A stretch of DNA of 25,724 bases from an uncultured Eubacterium sp. (GCA_934316925.1 CAKREC010000029.1:1-25724); one strand, 5' to 3'; positions 7,991 to 15,877 are shown, counted from the first letter of the stretch. Program-made: numbers and translations. Notes: generated from the sequence alone by a model not told the origin.

Positions 7991-8572
7991 TTACCACTCT
8001 TCCTCCTCATCTTCCTCAATAGCATCCTCTACACCATCTGCATAATCCGGATCTGATTGATACCTGTCATAATCGTAATCCCCATCCATATAGACATCGT
8101 CATATCCTGCATCATAAGAGTCCCGCCAACTATTCGAACTCTTATTTGAGCTGCTGCTTGAACTGTTTCCATAGCTGCTAGAATAGCTGTTTCCATAACT
8201 GCCACTTGATTTTGTGCTGTCATAGCTGCTTGTACTACTTGAGCTGCTTGTCGTTCTCGGTGTGCTGGTACTATATGAGTAACTTCTTGTTCTTGATGAT
8301 GTGCCAGTATATGAAGATCCTGAATATAAAGAAGACTTCGTTGAATTCCTGCCTCCACTCAGTGCTGAAACAATTACGGCCGCGATCAAGGTACCTATGA
8401 TCAATAACAATAATGTGACCCCTGCGGACGATGTGCTGTTTGAAGAACTTGCGTAATTGTGACGCTCTGATGTGTCCTTGTTTTTCCCGGTTGCATTTCT
8501 GTAAATCTGATATTCGATCATATTGTCTACGATGTCCTTTTTGCCGTTGTGATTCCAATCATAAAATGCCAT
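7991..8572 (-). CDS. Single-pass membrane protein with Ser-rich region and acidic C-terminus
   Basis: The ATG at 8572 is 8 bases after AGGAGT; an upstream in-frame TTG at 8581 lies inside that ribosome binding site and is rejected. Of 193 residues, 1-35 contain an EF-hand/dockerin-like calcium loop (YDWNHNGKKDIVDN). A transmembrane helix follows (VTLLLLIIGTLIAAVIVSAL, about 52-71). Then comes about 75 residues dominated by Ser, Thr, Tyr and Gly, and an acidic tail (VYMDGDYDYDRY, ending EEDEEEEW). There is no cleavable signal. Function unknown. The low-complexity segment could be a spacer, and the acidic end could bind cations or a basic partner. Confidence 0.8.
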   Translation of the reverse strand: MAFYDWNHNGKKDIVDNMIEYQIYRNATGKNKDTSERHNYASSSNSTSSAGVTLLLLIIGTLIAAVIVSALSGGRNSTKSSLYSGSSYTGTSSRTRSYSYSTSTPRTTSSSSSTSSYDSTKSSGSYGNSYSSSYGNSSSSSSNKSSNSWRDSYDAGYDDVYMDGDYDYDRYQSDPDYADGVEDAIEEDEEEEW

Positions 8573-8622
8573 AACGATCAACTCCTTTTTTAATTAAGAT
8601 TTGGTTTGTTGTTCCTTTTGTA

Positions 8623-8651
8623 TCTATAGAATATCACGACAGCTGTACCAA
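8623..8651 (-). promoter_or_regulatory. Probable promoter of the Ser-rich membrane protein
   Basis: TTGGTA (-35, 8646-8651) and TATAGA (-10, 8623-8628) on the minus strand have a 17-bp spacer, about 50 bases upstream of the start codon. Confidence 0.5.
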
Positions 8652-8672
8652 AAAACGGACTCGTATTTTTTT

Positions 8673-8718
8673 CAAGAAAAAAGCCGGACAAAAAGGCGAT
8701 GCCCCTCCGTGTCCGACT
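8673..8718 (-). terminator. Intrinsic terminator after the CapA-like gene
   Basis: On the minus strand AGTCGGACA (8710-8718) pairs with TGTCCGGCT (8682-8690), including one G-U pair, across a 19-base loop. A run of T residues follows. It ends the transcript of the gene that stops at 8728. Confidence 0.85.
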
Positions 8719-8727
8719 TTGTTGAAC

Positions 8728-10857
8728 TTATTTTATATAACCACTCTTATCAATCGTAACCTTGTTTCCTTTCGAATACCGGTTCAATCGCTTGATGATA
8801 CGCGTTTTTGTCTTTCCTTTGGCGATCACCGGCTGATAATTATTTACCCCGTTTGTGCCACTGATCCTGACCGGAACAACTTTTGTGTTTGATATTTTCA
8901 GCTTTCCATTTTGAATCCGAAATGTCTGCTGAAAGATCATCGCATCTTTGTCTGGAGGATTGGTATTGCCCCCAAAGCAGAAGTTCCCGAGACTGTAAAC
9001 AATATATTTTCCTTTGTACCGGTCGATCCCCTGCATCACATGTGGATGATGCCCGATCACCACATCCGCTCCCATATCAATAGCAAGGTGTACAAGCCGT
9101 TTCTGGATCGGCTGAATGTCCTGTGTATACTCGACGCCCGAATGCATGCTGACAATGATCACTTCCGGCTTTTGCTTTTTCAGTTTCTTTAATGACTTTT
9201 TCAGTTTTGCCTCCGGCGCCTTTGCTTCAATGCTGGATATGGATGCCAGACCAACCTTCACTCCATTTACCATTTTGATCGCTGCTTTCGTCTCTGTAGA
9301 ATAAGTGACTCCGGCATTTTTCAAAATTTTCATCGTGTCGCTGTGGCTCTTTGCCCCATAATCTCTCGTATGATTGTTGGAAAAGGATACTGCCTCCACG
9401 GAACCTTTTGTCAAGATGTCAACATAGGCGGGCTTTCCTCGAAATGCCCATGTCTTGTCTACTCTCTTGCCGCCGTTGCTCAGAGTTCCTTCAAAATTTA
9501 CTAACGTCAGATCATCCTTGGCAAAAACCGACTGTACTTTTTTCAAAAAGTAGGACGCATTTTTCTTATTATACATGGAGAAAAAATTAACCCCGGCCGG
9601 CTGCTTGATGTCACTCGCAAAGGTACAATCCCCTGCCGCACTCAAAGTAAATGACTTCTCCGCCTTGGTATCACTCAAAGTCAGGCTTCCAATCGAAAAC
9701 CAGTTTTGATCATTGCTCATGAACGCCTCTATGTCCTCATCCCAATCCGAATCATCATTGACCAGACTTACATCAAAATAATACTTTTTGCCGGTTTCTA
9801 AGTTTTTGAACTTAAATTTTTTCTTGCCTTTCGGTGCGTCTGTGGAATCAACATAAAAACTCTGAGTCTCAGCCTGTGTTTTCTTGGTTTTGTCCGTATA
9901 ATACCGGATCACGACACCTCCGCCCGCTTCGGATGCGTTGATGGTTACCGCCGCTGTTTTCTTGCCTGTCTGTTTGATATTATAATAAAGAAAACATGGT
10001 TTTACCGTCACATTGCCGCGTGCCGGCTCTCCTTCTTCCGGATCATATTTTCCTTCAAAGAAAATATCTCCTTTTGTCATTTCCCAATGCAGAAAATGAG
10101 CGTTTTTCTTAACAGCCTTCGTTTTTATGTAGACAATGTCTCCAAACCGATAGCTTTTTTTCTTCTTTCCTTTGAGCGTTGCACCATTGGTTTTGTAGGT
10201 AATCTTGTATTTCTTTCCCGTTGATACACCAGTCTTTCCAGACTTGATCGTCGTTACCTTTTTGCCGTTTACTTTCCATGTCACTTTTTTTCCAAATGTG
10301 CTCATCTTGATGTTATATTTGGAATGGTTTACCACTTTTTTCAGTGCAAAAATGGAATCCAACCCGATCTTATTCGGATTTGTTTTGAGTGTTTTTGGTA
10401 ATTTCACATAAGAAAGATCACGACAGGAGGTAAACACACCGGATCCTACCGCCGTCACTCCCTCCGGAATCGTGATACGCTTCAAAGACTGGCAATGATA
10501 AAAAGCATTCGCCCCAATTTCTTTCAAGGTGTCCGGAAGAGCCACCTCTTTCATCGCTCCATCCCGGAATGTCTCTCCGGATATGGAGGTAATTCCCTCG
10601 GAAATCACAAGTTTCTGAATTTTATTGGCATTTTTTTCAAAAAACCAGTCTGCCCCCTGAAAATCGCCTCCCGACACAACTCCCGCTCCACGGATCGTCA
10701 GTGTCTTTGTCTGCGTGTTGTATTCCCATGTCGCACTTTCTCCACATGTGCCATTGGTCAGCTTCTCCTCCGCATGAATGTTCCATGGTGTGTTTACCGC
10801 AAACAATAAGCCCGCCACAAGACCAAGGATCCACATGCCTGCAAATCTCTTTTTCAT
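8728..10857 (-). CDS. Exported LRR protein with CapA-like (PGA_cap) metallophosphoesterase domain
   Basis: 709 residues; GGGAGG is 6 bases before the ATG. A signal peptide spans 1-29. A BspA-type LRR segment at about 75-160 includes GITSISGETF and LPDTLKEIGANAFYHCQSL. A repeat-like module at about 215-290 (YKITYKTNGATL, FLHWE) and a beta-sandwich of Fn3 type around 300-395 follow. The CapA domain (about 403-660) has GDCTF (409-413), NFEGTL (454-459), SNNHTRDYG (493-501), HSGVEYT (572-578), GHHPHVMQG (602-610) and YSLGNF (621-626), matching the metal-binding motifs of the PGA_cap family. That family includes CapA of poly-gamma-glutamate capsule synthesis, but capBC genes are absent here, so a role in capsule is not supported. 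A surface phosphoesterase is more likely. It has its own promoter at the end of the antiporter gene. Confidence 0.9.
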   Translation of the reverse strand: MKKRFAGMWILGLVAGLLFAVNTPWNIHAEEKLTNGTCGESATWEYNTQTKTLTIRGAGVVSGGDFQGADWFFEKNANKIQKLVISEGITSISGETFRDGAMKEVALPDTLKEIGANAFYHCQSLKRITIPEGVTAVGSGVFTSCRDLSYVKLPKTLKTNPNKIGLDSIFALKKVVNHSKYNIKMSTFGKKVTWKVNGKKVTTIKSGKTGVSTGKKYKITYKTNGATLKGKKKKSYRFGDIVYIKTKAVKKNAHFLHWEMTKGDIFFEGKYDPEEGEPARGNVTVKPCFLYYNIKQTGKKTAAVTINASEAGGGVVIRYYTDKTKKTQAETQSFYVDSTDAPKGKKKFKFKNLETGKKYYFDVSLVNDDSDWDEDIEAFMSNDQNWFSIGSLTLSDTKAEKSFTLSAAGDCTFASDIKQPAGVNFFSMYNKKNASYFLKKVQSVFAKDDLTLVNFEGTLSNGGKRVDKTWAFRGKPAYVDILTKGSVEAVSFSNNHTRDYGAKSHSDTMKILKNAGVTYSTETKAAIKMVNGVKVGLASISSIEAKAPEAKLKKSLKKLKKQKPEVIIVSMHSGVEYTQDIQPIQKRLVHLAIDMGADVVIGHHPHVMQGIDRYKGKYIVYSLGNFCFGGNTNPPDKDAMIFQQTFRIQNGKLKISNTKVVPVRISGTNGVNNYQPVIAKGKTKTRIIKRLNRYSKGNKVTIDKSGYIK

Positions 10858-10884
10858 CCTATACCTCCCATATTGTTTTGTTCT

Positions 10885-10913
10885 ATTATACCATTACTTC
10901 AGTAAAAGTACAA
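10885..10913 (-). promoter_or_regulatory. Sigma-A promoter of the CapA-like gene
   Basis: TTGTAC (-35, 10908-10913) and TATAAT (-10, 10885-10890) on the minus strand are 17 bp apart and overlap the last codons of the antiporter gene. The CapA-like gene can therefore be transcribed without passing the riboswitch. Confidence 0.7.
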
Positions 10914-11814
10914 AATATAACGCATAGCAGACCAGCATCACGATCCCGCACGGCTTTCTCAACTCTTTATGCTTCACGGTTCCCACCCAGAGTAATGCTC
11001 CGCTCAAGATCGCAATGATCGTGTCAAATAAGAATTTATTTTCAAACGGAACCGGACAGATCAGCGCTGTGATCCCGATTACAAACAAAATATTAAAAAT
11101 ATTGCTGCCCACGATATTTCCAATCGCAATGCCTGCATTTCCCTTTTTCGCTGCCGTGACCGATGTGACAAGTTCCGGAAGGGATGTTCCAAATGCGACA
11201 ATGGTAAGACCGATAAATCGTTCACTCATTCCGAAAAATCGTGCAATTTCCGAAGCACTCTCCACCGCAAAATCACTTCCTTTTACAACCAGAATTCCGC
11301 CAGCCACCATAAAAAGGAGGCATTTCCACACGGGGATCTCCGCTACCTCTTCCTGTATGTCCTCATTTTTGGCTCCCACAAAAAGATAGAGTAAAAATAA
11401 GGCAAACAAGATCAACAGGATCACACCTTCCACCGCTGTGATCACAGAAGAAGTTGCCCCGAACACCAATAACACGATCGTAATCCCGATCATATAAGGA
11501 ATTTCATATCGCAATGTTGATCTCTGGATCGCAACATTGGTGATCAATGCGGTAATGCCAAGAATGATAAGAATATTTAAAATGTTACTGCCGACAATAT
11601 TTCCAACCGTGATCCCGGCATTTTGATTTAGTGCCGCCGTAATACTCACCGCTGCCTCCGGCATACTGGTTCCCATCGCTACGATCGTAAGGCCGATCAC
11701 CAGTTGGGAAATTCCCAGTTTTCTTGCTACTCCTGCCGCGCCTTCCACAAACCAGTCTGCTCCCTTTACCAGCATAAAAAAACCTACCGCCAAAATAAAT
11801 ACTTGTACCATCAT
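10894..11814 (-). CDS. Na+/Ca2+-exchanger family cation antiporter (YrbG type), probably Mn2+-linked
   Basis: 306 residues with about ten membrane helices and the two inverted alpha-repeats of the CaCA superfamily. Alpha-1 (41-82) has GTSMPE (E53) and GNIVGSN; alpha-2 (202-243) has GTSLPE (E214) and GNIVGSN. The acidic residues and flanking Ser/Thr/Asn coordinate the exchanged cation. The protein would export a divalent cation in exchange for Na+ or H+. Two adjacent ATGs (11814, 11811) follow AGAGGT. The gene lies directly downstream of a yybP-ykoY riboswitch, which senses Mn2+, so Mn2+ export is a more specific prediction than Ca2+ transport. Family call is secure; the ion is inferred from the riboswitch. 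Confidence 0.92.
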   Translation of the reverse strand: MMVQVFILAVGFFMLVKGADWFVEGAAGVARKLGISQLVIGLTIVAMGTSMPEAAVSITAALNQNAGITVGNIVGSNILNILIILGITALITNVAIQRSTLRYEIPYMIGITIVLLVFGATSSVITAVEGVILLILFALFLLYLFVGAKNEDIQEEVAEIPVWKCLLFMVAGGILVVKGSDFAVESASEIARFFGMSERFIGLTIVAFGTSLPELVTSVTAAKKGNAGIAIGNIVGSNIFNILFVIGITALICPVPFENKFLFDTIIAILSGALLWVGTVKHKELRKPCGIVMLVCYALYFVLLLK

Positions 11815-11851
11815 GCCACATCTACCTCTTTCTTTTTTATTTGCAGTAGGT

Positions 11852-11892
11852 ATAAAAAAAGAGACTCCTACTGCATGAACAGTAAAAGTCTC
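11852..11892 (-). terminator. Riboswitch expression-platform terminator
   Basis: GAGACTTTTACTG (11880-11892 read on minus) pairs with CAGTAGGAGTCTC (11861-11873) over 13 bp using two G-U pairs, followed by seven T residues. Its left arm overlaps the 3' strand of the aptamer, so Mn2+ binding should prevent the terminator from forming. Confidence 0.88.
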
Positions 11893-11978
11893 GCTATTTA
11901 ATCACTCTCCGAGTCATCGTCTCCGATGGCTGTACTGACGAAGAAGCGAACACAATCGGCCAGCTACTCCCTTTTATT
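11852..11978 (-). promoter_or_regulatory. yybP-ykoY (Mn2+) riboswitch
   Basis: On the minus strand the leader starts with AAGGGAGTAGC (complement of 11961-11973), has GTCAGTACA in the middle, and ends with AGCGAGACTTTTACTG leading straight into a terminator. This order of conserved blocks (GGGAGUAG, GUCAnnACA loop, CGAGAC) is the yybP-ykoY signature as I remember it from B. subtilis. The class binds Mn2+ and turns on exporters. The antiporter begins 38 bases after the terminator U-run. Confidence 0.87.
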
Positions 11979-11984
11979 TCTTTT

Positions 11985-12013
11985 AATGTAACAAAAAGAA
12001 CTCATAAAGTCAA
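11985..12013 (-). promoter_or_regulatory. Promoter of the riboswitch-antiporter transcript
   Basis: TTGACT (-35, 12008-12013) and TACATT (-10, 11985-11990) on the minus strand have a 17-bp spacer. The -35 overlaps the MATE stop codon. Transcription would start near 11978, just before the aptamer. Confidence 0.7.
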
Positions 12014-13359
12014 CCTCTTTTCTCCACCTTTTTCATGTGACAGATATACACAATAAAAATCGATACTCCCGTAAAGATCCATGACGCCACATACACATTC
12101 ATAAGCATGGAGTATGTAGGGATCCAGCGAAATACAGTAAACAGCCAGATCAGACGGAACACAACCGTTCCAAGGATCGTGAAAATTGCTGGCTCCAGCG
12201 ATTTTCCCATGCCTCGCAGTGCAGCACTTTCTACTTCATATGTGGCAGTCAATCCCTCCAGGGAACAGACATGGTGCATCCGGATCAAACCAAATACCGC
12301 TACAGCAGGGCTGATCGTGTAAATGCTGACAAAAAAGTCGTCCCAGATCATGAAAATAATGCTCAATACTTCCGTAAAGCCGATTCCAAACAACATACAC
12401 AGCCAAAAGATCTTCCGGCATCGTTTCAGGTTGGAAGCTCCGTAATTCTGACTGGTAAATGTGACTGCTGCCTGTGCAAATGCATTGGCAATATCATAGG
12501 TAAAATATTCGAAATTCAATGCCAGAGAGGATCCTGCGATCGCATTTTCTCCAAACGAGTTGATGCCCGACTGAATAAATACATTAGAAATCGAAAAGAT
12601 GGTGCCCTGGATTCCCGCTGGTACGCCAATCTGTAATACTTTGATCAACGACTTTTTCTCGATCCGCAATTGTTTTACACGCAGTTGAAATTCATCCTGT
12701 CGTTTCCGCAGGTGATACAGTACCATTCCTGTGCTGATCACGTTGGAGATCCACGTCGCGATCGCTACGCCGGCTACCCCCATTCCGAATCCTATCACAA
12801 AAACCAGATTCAGAAGCACATTCACCGTTCCCGACACGATCAGGTAATACATCGGACGTCTTGTATCTCCGTAGCTTCGCAATATGGCTGCACCAAAGTT
12901 ATACACCGTCATAAATGGGATGCTGCACAAATAAATGCGGATATACACCAGTGCCTGTCCCATAACCGAATCCGGCGTACCGGACACCTCTAAGATCAGT
13001 CTGGCAAAGAGCAGGCCGATCACCATCAGACCAACTCCAAGCAGTATACCAAACATCATGATCGTATGAAGCATCTCTGGAATCCGCTCCCGCTTCTTTT
13101 GTCCGATCAAACTTGCCAGCGCAGCATTCGGACCAACCGAAAGACCTACGATCAAATTTACAAAAATTCCAACGATCGCTACGCAGCTTCCCACTGCTGC
13201 CAATGCACTGCTGCCCGCAAAACGTCCAACTACCGCCACATCTGCTGAATTAAATAATTGCTGCAAAATGCTGCTGAACGCAAGCGGCAATGCAAACATG
13301 ATCAATTTGCCTGCCAGTCCGCCCTGCAGCATATCCATCTCTTTCCCCTGTTTTGTCAT
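12010..13359 (-). CDS. MATE-family multidrug/organic cation exporter
   Basis: 449 residues and about twelve membrane helices, the usual MATE length. The N-terminus (KEMDMLQGGLAGKLIMFALPLAFSSILQQLFNSADVAVVGRFAG, seen in pieces) is characteristic, and a second half-repeat begins near residue 240 (IGVPAGIQGTIFSISNVFIQSGINSFG). These proteins use Na+ or H+ gradients to expel drugs or metabolites; the substrate cannot be read from sequence. The start at 13359 has only a distant AGGA; an internal ATG at 13338 (MDML) follows GGGGAAAG and is an alternative. It has its own promoter and lies upstream of the riboswitch, so it is not under the Mn2+ switch. Confidence 0.93.
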   Translation of the reverse strand: MTKQGKEMDMLQGGLAGKLIMFALPLAFSSILQQLFNSADVAVVGRFAGSSALAAVGSCVAIVGIFVNLIVGLSVGPNAALASLIGQKKRERIPEMLHTIMMFGILLGVGLMVIGLLFARLILEVSGTPDSVMGQALVYIRIYLCSIPFMTVYNFGAAILRSYGDTRRPMYYLIVSGTVNVLLNLVFVIGFGMGVAGVAIATWISNVISTGMVLYHLRKRQDEFQLRVKQLRIEKKSLIKVLQIGVPAGIQGTIFSISNVFIQSGINSFGENAIAGSSLALNFEYFTYDIANAFAQAAVTFTSQNYGASNLKRCRKIFWLCMLFGIGFTEVLSIIFMIWDDFFVSIYTISPAVAVFGLIRMHHVCSLEGLTATYEVESAALRGMGKSLEPAIFTILGTVVFRLIWLFTVFRWIPTYSMLMNVYVASWIFTGVSIFIVYICHMKKVEKRG

Positions 13360-13393
13360 TCGTTTTCTTCATCCTTTTCATATTATCATGAGG

Positions 13394-13422
13394 ATTATAC
13401 ACCCATTTTGTTGGATGTTCTA
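13394..13422 (-). promoter_or_regulatory. Promoter of the MATE gene
   Basis: TAGAAC (-35, 13417-13422) and TATAAT (-10, 13394-13399) on the minus strand, 17-bp spacer. Confidence 0.6.
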
Positions 13423-13449
13423 CTTTTTTTCACGAATTTCGACGAATTG

Positions 13450-13478
13450 TTGCAATCTTCCCCATTTCCCTCTACAAT
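13450..13478 (+). promoter_or_regulatory. Promoter of the SGNH hydrolase gene
   Basis: TTGCAA (-35, 13450-13455) and TACAAT (-10, 13473-13478) with a 17-bp spacer. The ATG is 20 bases downstream, so the 5' leader is very short. Confidence 0.65.
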
Positions 13479-13498
13479 AAAGAAAAAGGGGTGTTTTT

Positions 13499-14503
13499 AT
13501 GAAAAAATTATTTTACCGTATGATAACCGTTTTCGGAATCCTGCTTTTCCTTTGCAGTTCCACGAACGCTTATGCAAAAGCCAAAGAGCCAGTTCTCTAT
13601 CTGGCACTGGGAGACAGTATTACCAATGGTTATATCCCCGGTGGCAGTCATTTTTCCGAGGAATGTTTCACGCAGCAGATTGCCTCTGAGAATCATTTTC
13701 AATTGATAAACAAAGCCGTAGATGGCAACACCGCATCCGGGATCCTGGATCAGCTTCACACAAAAGAACTGGATCAGACAATCGAGTCCGCACAACTTAT
13801 TACTATCACCTGTGGCGGAAATGACCTACTGGCTTCTTTGTATGATTCCATCGCTAAAGACTATAATAAAACACACACCAAAGATACGATTCAGTCATCC
13901 GAAGTAATGACTATTTTAAGTGCCTCGTCCGATTCCAGACAATTTGCTTTACTATTGACTACGGTAAAGATACTGGCCAATTATTCTTCGGACTCGGACT
14001 TTCAAAACGCCTTGTCTACATTTATCCACAATCTGAACGAGATCACAGCCTATATTCATGATACGAACCCCAACGCGCAGATCCTTGTTGCTACACAATA
14101 TAACCCTTACCAATGGTTTACCGGATATTATGAAGACCTTCTTCGCACACCATTCGAAAAATGTGTCATCGCATTAAATGATGCTCTGAAAAATAACGCG
14201 CCAGAAGGTAATTACCAGATTGTCGATGTCTACACCGCATTTCATGAGAGTGAAGCCCGCCTGTGCAATGCCACAGAATCCCCATTGGAGTTGGACTTTC
14301 ATCCCAATGCCGACGGCCATAAAAAAATTGCCGACACATTCCAGACGGTTATACAGACATTACATCTGCATCCATCCGGAGCATCGGCAATCCATTATGT
14401 ATGGATCATCTGCGGAATCCTTGCTCTTGCTGCGATCATTTTAATTATCGTTATCAAGATTTCCCATTTCTCCTCCACTTCAAAAGCAGCGAAGAATTTA
14501 TAA
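13499..14503 (+). CDS. Exported SGNH/GDSL-family esterase with C-terminal membrane helix
   Basis: 334 residues; GGGG lies 7-8 bases before the ATG. A signal peptide spans 1-26 (ending AYA). SGNH blocks: Ser40 in LALGDSITNG (block I), Gly76 in NKAVDGNTAS (block II), Asn108 in GGND (block III), and Asp266/His268 in ELDFHPNADGHKKIAD (block V). A C-terminal transmembrane helix (about 299-320, VWIICGILALAAIILIIVI) would anchor it with the catalytic domain outside. Likely an acyl-ester hydrolase on wall polymers, lipids or diet-derived esters. Its last ~16 codons overlap, on the opposite strand, the end of a P-type ATPase remnant, so the original C-terminus may have been replaced when that DNA was joined here. 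Confidence 0.9.
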   Translation: MKKLFYRMITVFGILLFLCSSTNAYAKAKEPVLYLALGDSITNGYIPGGSHFSEECFTQQIASENHFQLINKAVDGNTASGILDQLHTKELDQTIESAQLITITCGGNDLLASLYDSIAKDYNKTHTKDTIQSSEVMTILSASSDSRQFALLLTTVKILANYSSDSDFQNALSTFIHNLNEITAYIHDTNPNAQILVATQYNPYQWFTGYYEDLLRTPFEKCVIALNDALKNNAPEGNYQIVDVYTAFHESEARLCNATESPLELDFHPNADGHKKIADTFQTVIQTLHLHPSGASAIHYVWIICGILALAAIILIIVIKISHFSSTSKAAKNL

Positions 14504-14596
14504 TAACCAGTACGGATCCTGCATTGTGCACAAGTGCGCCTACAACAGGATTCAATGTGCCAATGATCGCCAAAATGATGGCGACAAAATTCCTAA
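14454..14596 (-). pseudogene. C-terminal remnant of a P1B-type (heavy-metal) ATPase
   Basis: One minus-strand frame reads AIRNFVAIILAIIGTLNPVVGALVHNAGSVLVIINSSLLLKW (seen in pieces) and stops at 14454. The pattern NPVxGALxHNAGSVxVxxNSxxLL is what I expect for the last two membrane helices of heavy-metal P-type ATPases. Nothing upstream in this frame is ATPase-like: the sequence switches at about 14596 to the receiver/HD-GYP remnant. The phosphorylation (DKTGT) and ATP-binding parts are absent, so it cannot be functional. The last 50 bp overlap the 3' end of the lipase gene antisense. Confidence 0.7.
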
Positions 14597-15014
14597 TTGC
14601 ATTTTCTGTATTCGGTTAAATCTTCATACAGAGCGAATGGATCGATCGGTTTTGCCATATGAAAATTCATGCCTGCATCCAATGTCTCCTGTTTCTCCTT
14701 ATCAAAAGCATCTACCGTGTCGCACAAATGGATAATGCGTGAGAAAAGAGGGGTCTCCTGCCACGTTTTTCCATAAGGGCCACTGCCATTCGCATTTTCG
14801 TGATGATACAAGATCACATGAGGAACCTTAGAATGAAAGGGAAGTTTAGCAATATTATTTTCGCCTAACGAACAATGGGTTTCCAGTCCGGGAGCCTTTC
14901 CGACAACATCAAAACGAGAAATGTCATTGTGGAGTTCTTCCTGTATGTATCGCCTTCTACACAGTCCAACGCGTAAGAGCACGCTGCAAATAAACCTAAA
15001 ACATCCAAATTCAT
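14593..15014 (-). pseudogene. HD-GYP phosphodiesterase remnant fused to a receiver-domain tail
   Basis: An ATG at 15014 (GGAG 10 bases upstream) starts MNLDVLGLFAACSYALDCVE. At about 14955 the homology jumps to another frame, RYIQEELHNDISRFDVVGKAPG, followed by HVILYHHENANGSGPYG and PLFSRIIHLCDTVDA, the C-terminal half of an HD-GYP domain. The segment between, which would carry the metal-binding HD residues, is gone. At about 14712 it runs into DKEKQETLDAGMNFHMAKPID, which looks like the end of a receiver domain from a different protein. So at least three pieces are joined, with one frameshift. An HD-GYP protein would hydrolyse cyclic di-GMP; this remnant should be inactive. Confidence 0.72.
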
Positions 15015-15091
15015 CCTCTTTGTCTCCTTCACCGCTTTTGTATCATTGATTTCTTTCCTCATTATACCAGACATGATTCTCTCTATAATCA

Positions 15092-15790
15092 TTAAATTTC
15101 CGATATATTTTCGATCAATCCGGCTGTCTCCCTCTTCTTCCAGCTAATAAAGCCGTACACATCAAAGAAAAGAAAAAGAACAAAAATAATAATAACCGAC
15201 AGATACCGAGGCTCATGCATTGCTGCCAGAAGCCAGAGCACGATCAGCACAATATCATTTGCCGCATATCCCATCGCATAATACGATGACCTCAGCATGG
15301 TCAACGCGGCTGCCAAAAAACTGGTCGTCACAGATATGGTGCTAAATACAATATTCGGCGTTTTGAGTGCATCTAAAATAAGATAAAAAAGCGTTGTAAC
15401 CAAAACGGCACTAACGAATAACAGAACGACATGTTTTTTGGTTAGCTGTTGAATTTCAACTTCTTTGCCATTCTCCGATGGATTTTTTATCCATGTTATA
15501 GTTGACCATATCGCCATCGGCATCGTCATTCCCAGATAGGTCATCATTTCTCCCCAATAACGGAATTGCCAGGAAATAATGCCATAGAGAATACTGAACA
15601 GGATCATTAAAACCTGAGACCACACATTACCTTTTGCTGCAAAGATCAGTGATGTAACACCAACACAGGAAGCGATCAAAGTCAGCAGCTCAAAGCTTCC
15701 TGATAAAAAATTGGATGCCACAATGATAAGCAAGGAACCGATCCATATCCCCCACTCTTTTTTCGTTAAACTTCGAATTGGATTGCCCAT
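15092..15790 (-). CDS. PnuC-family vitamin/nucleoside transporter
   Basis: 232 residues, about seven membrane helices. Motifs fit PnuC: WGEMMTYLGMTMPMAIW, Y-x2-GYAANDIVLIVLWLLAA, and the C-terminal FFDVYGFISWKKRE. PnuC proteins move nicotinamide riboside (some relatives thiamine or riboflavin) by facilitated diffusion, with intracellular phosphorylation trapping the substrate; no NadR-like kinase or vitamin gene is in the window, so the ligand is undetermined. GGGGAGT lies 10 bases before the ATG. The gene has a long 5' leader with a strong terminator and a promoter embedded in an inverted repeat, so it appears tightly controlled. Confidence 0.87.
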   Translation of the reverse strand: MGNPIRSLTKKEWGIWIGSLLIIVASNFLSGSFELLTLIASCVGVTSLIFAAKGNVWSQVLMILFSILYGIISWQFRYWGEMMTYLGMTMPMAIWSTITWIKNPSENGKEVEIQQLTKKHVVLLFVSAVLVTTLFYLILDALKTPNIVFSTISVTTSFLAAALTMLRSSYYAMGYAANDIVLIVLWLLAAMHEPRYLSVIIIFVLFLFFDVYGFISWKKRETAGLIENISEI

Positions 15791-15819
15791 ATTCGTTCTT
15801 ACTCCCCTTTCATTTTTCC

Positions 15820-15877
15820 AAAAAGAAAACGCCAGAAATCTCTATCTTCTAAGACCTAATGATAGAAATTCTGACGC
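15820..15877 (-). terminator. Leader terminator of pnuC
   Basis: Read on minus, GCGTCAGAATTTCTATC pairs with GATAGAGATTTCTGGCG with one bulge and a few G-U pairs, over a 14-base loop. TTTTCTTTTT follows. It lies 30 bases before the coding sequence, so it must be bypassed for expression. Confidence 0.75.

Noticed and set aside
8573..8581. TTG start giving three extra residues for the Ser-rich protein
   Set aside because: The TTG overlaps the AGGAGT ribosome binding site; the ATG at 8572 has ideal spacing.
8728..10857. Poly-gamma-glutamate capsule locus
   Set aside because: Only the CapA-like phosphoesterase domain is present; no capB, capC or capD-like gene is nearby.
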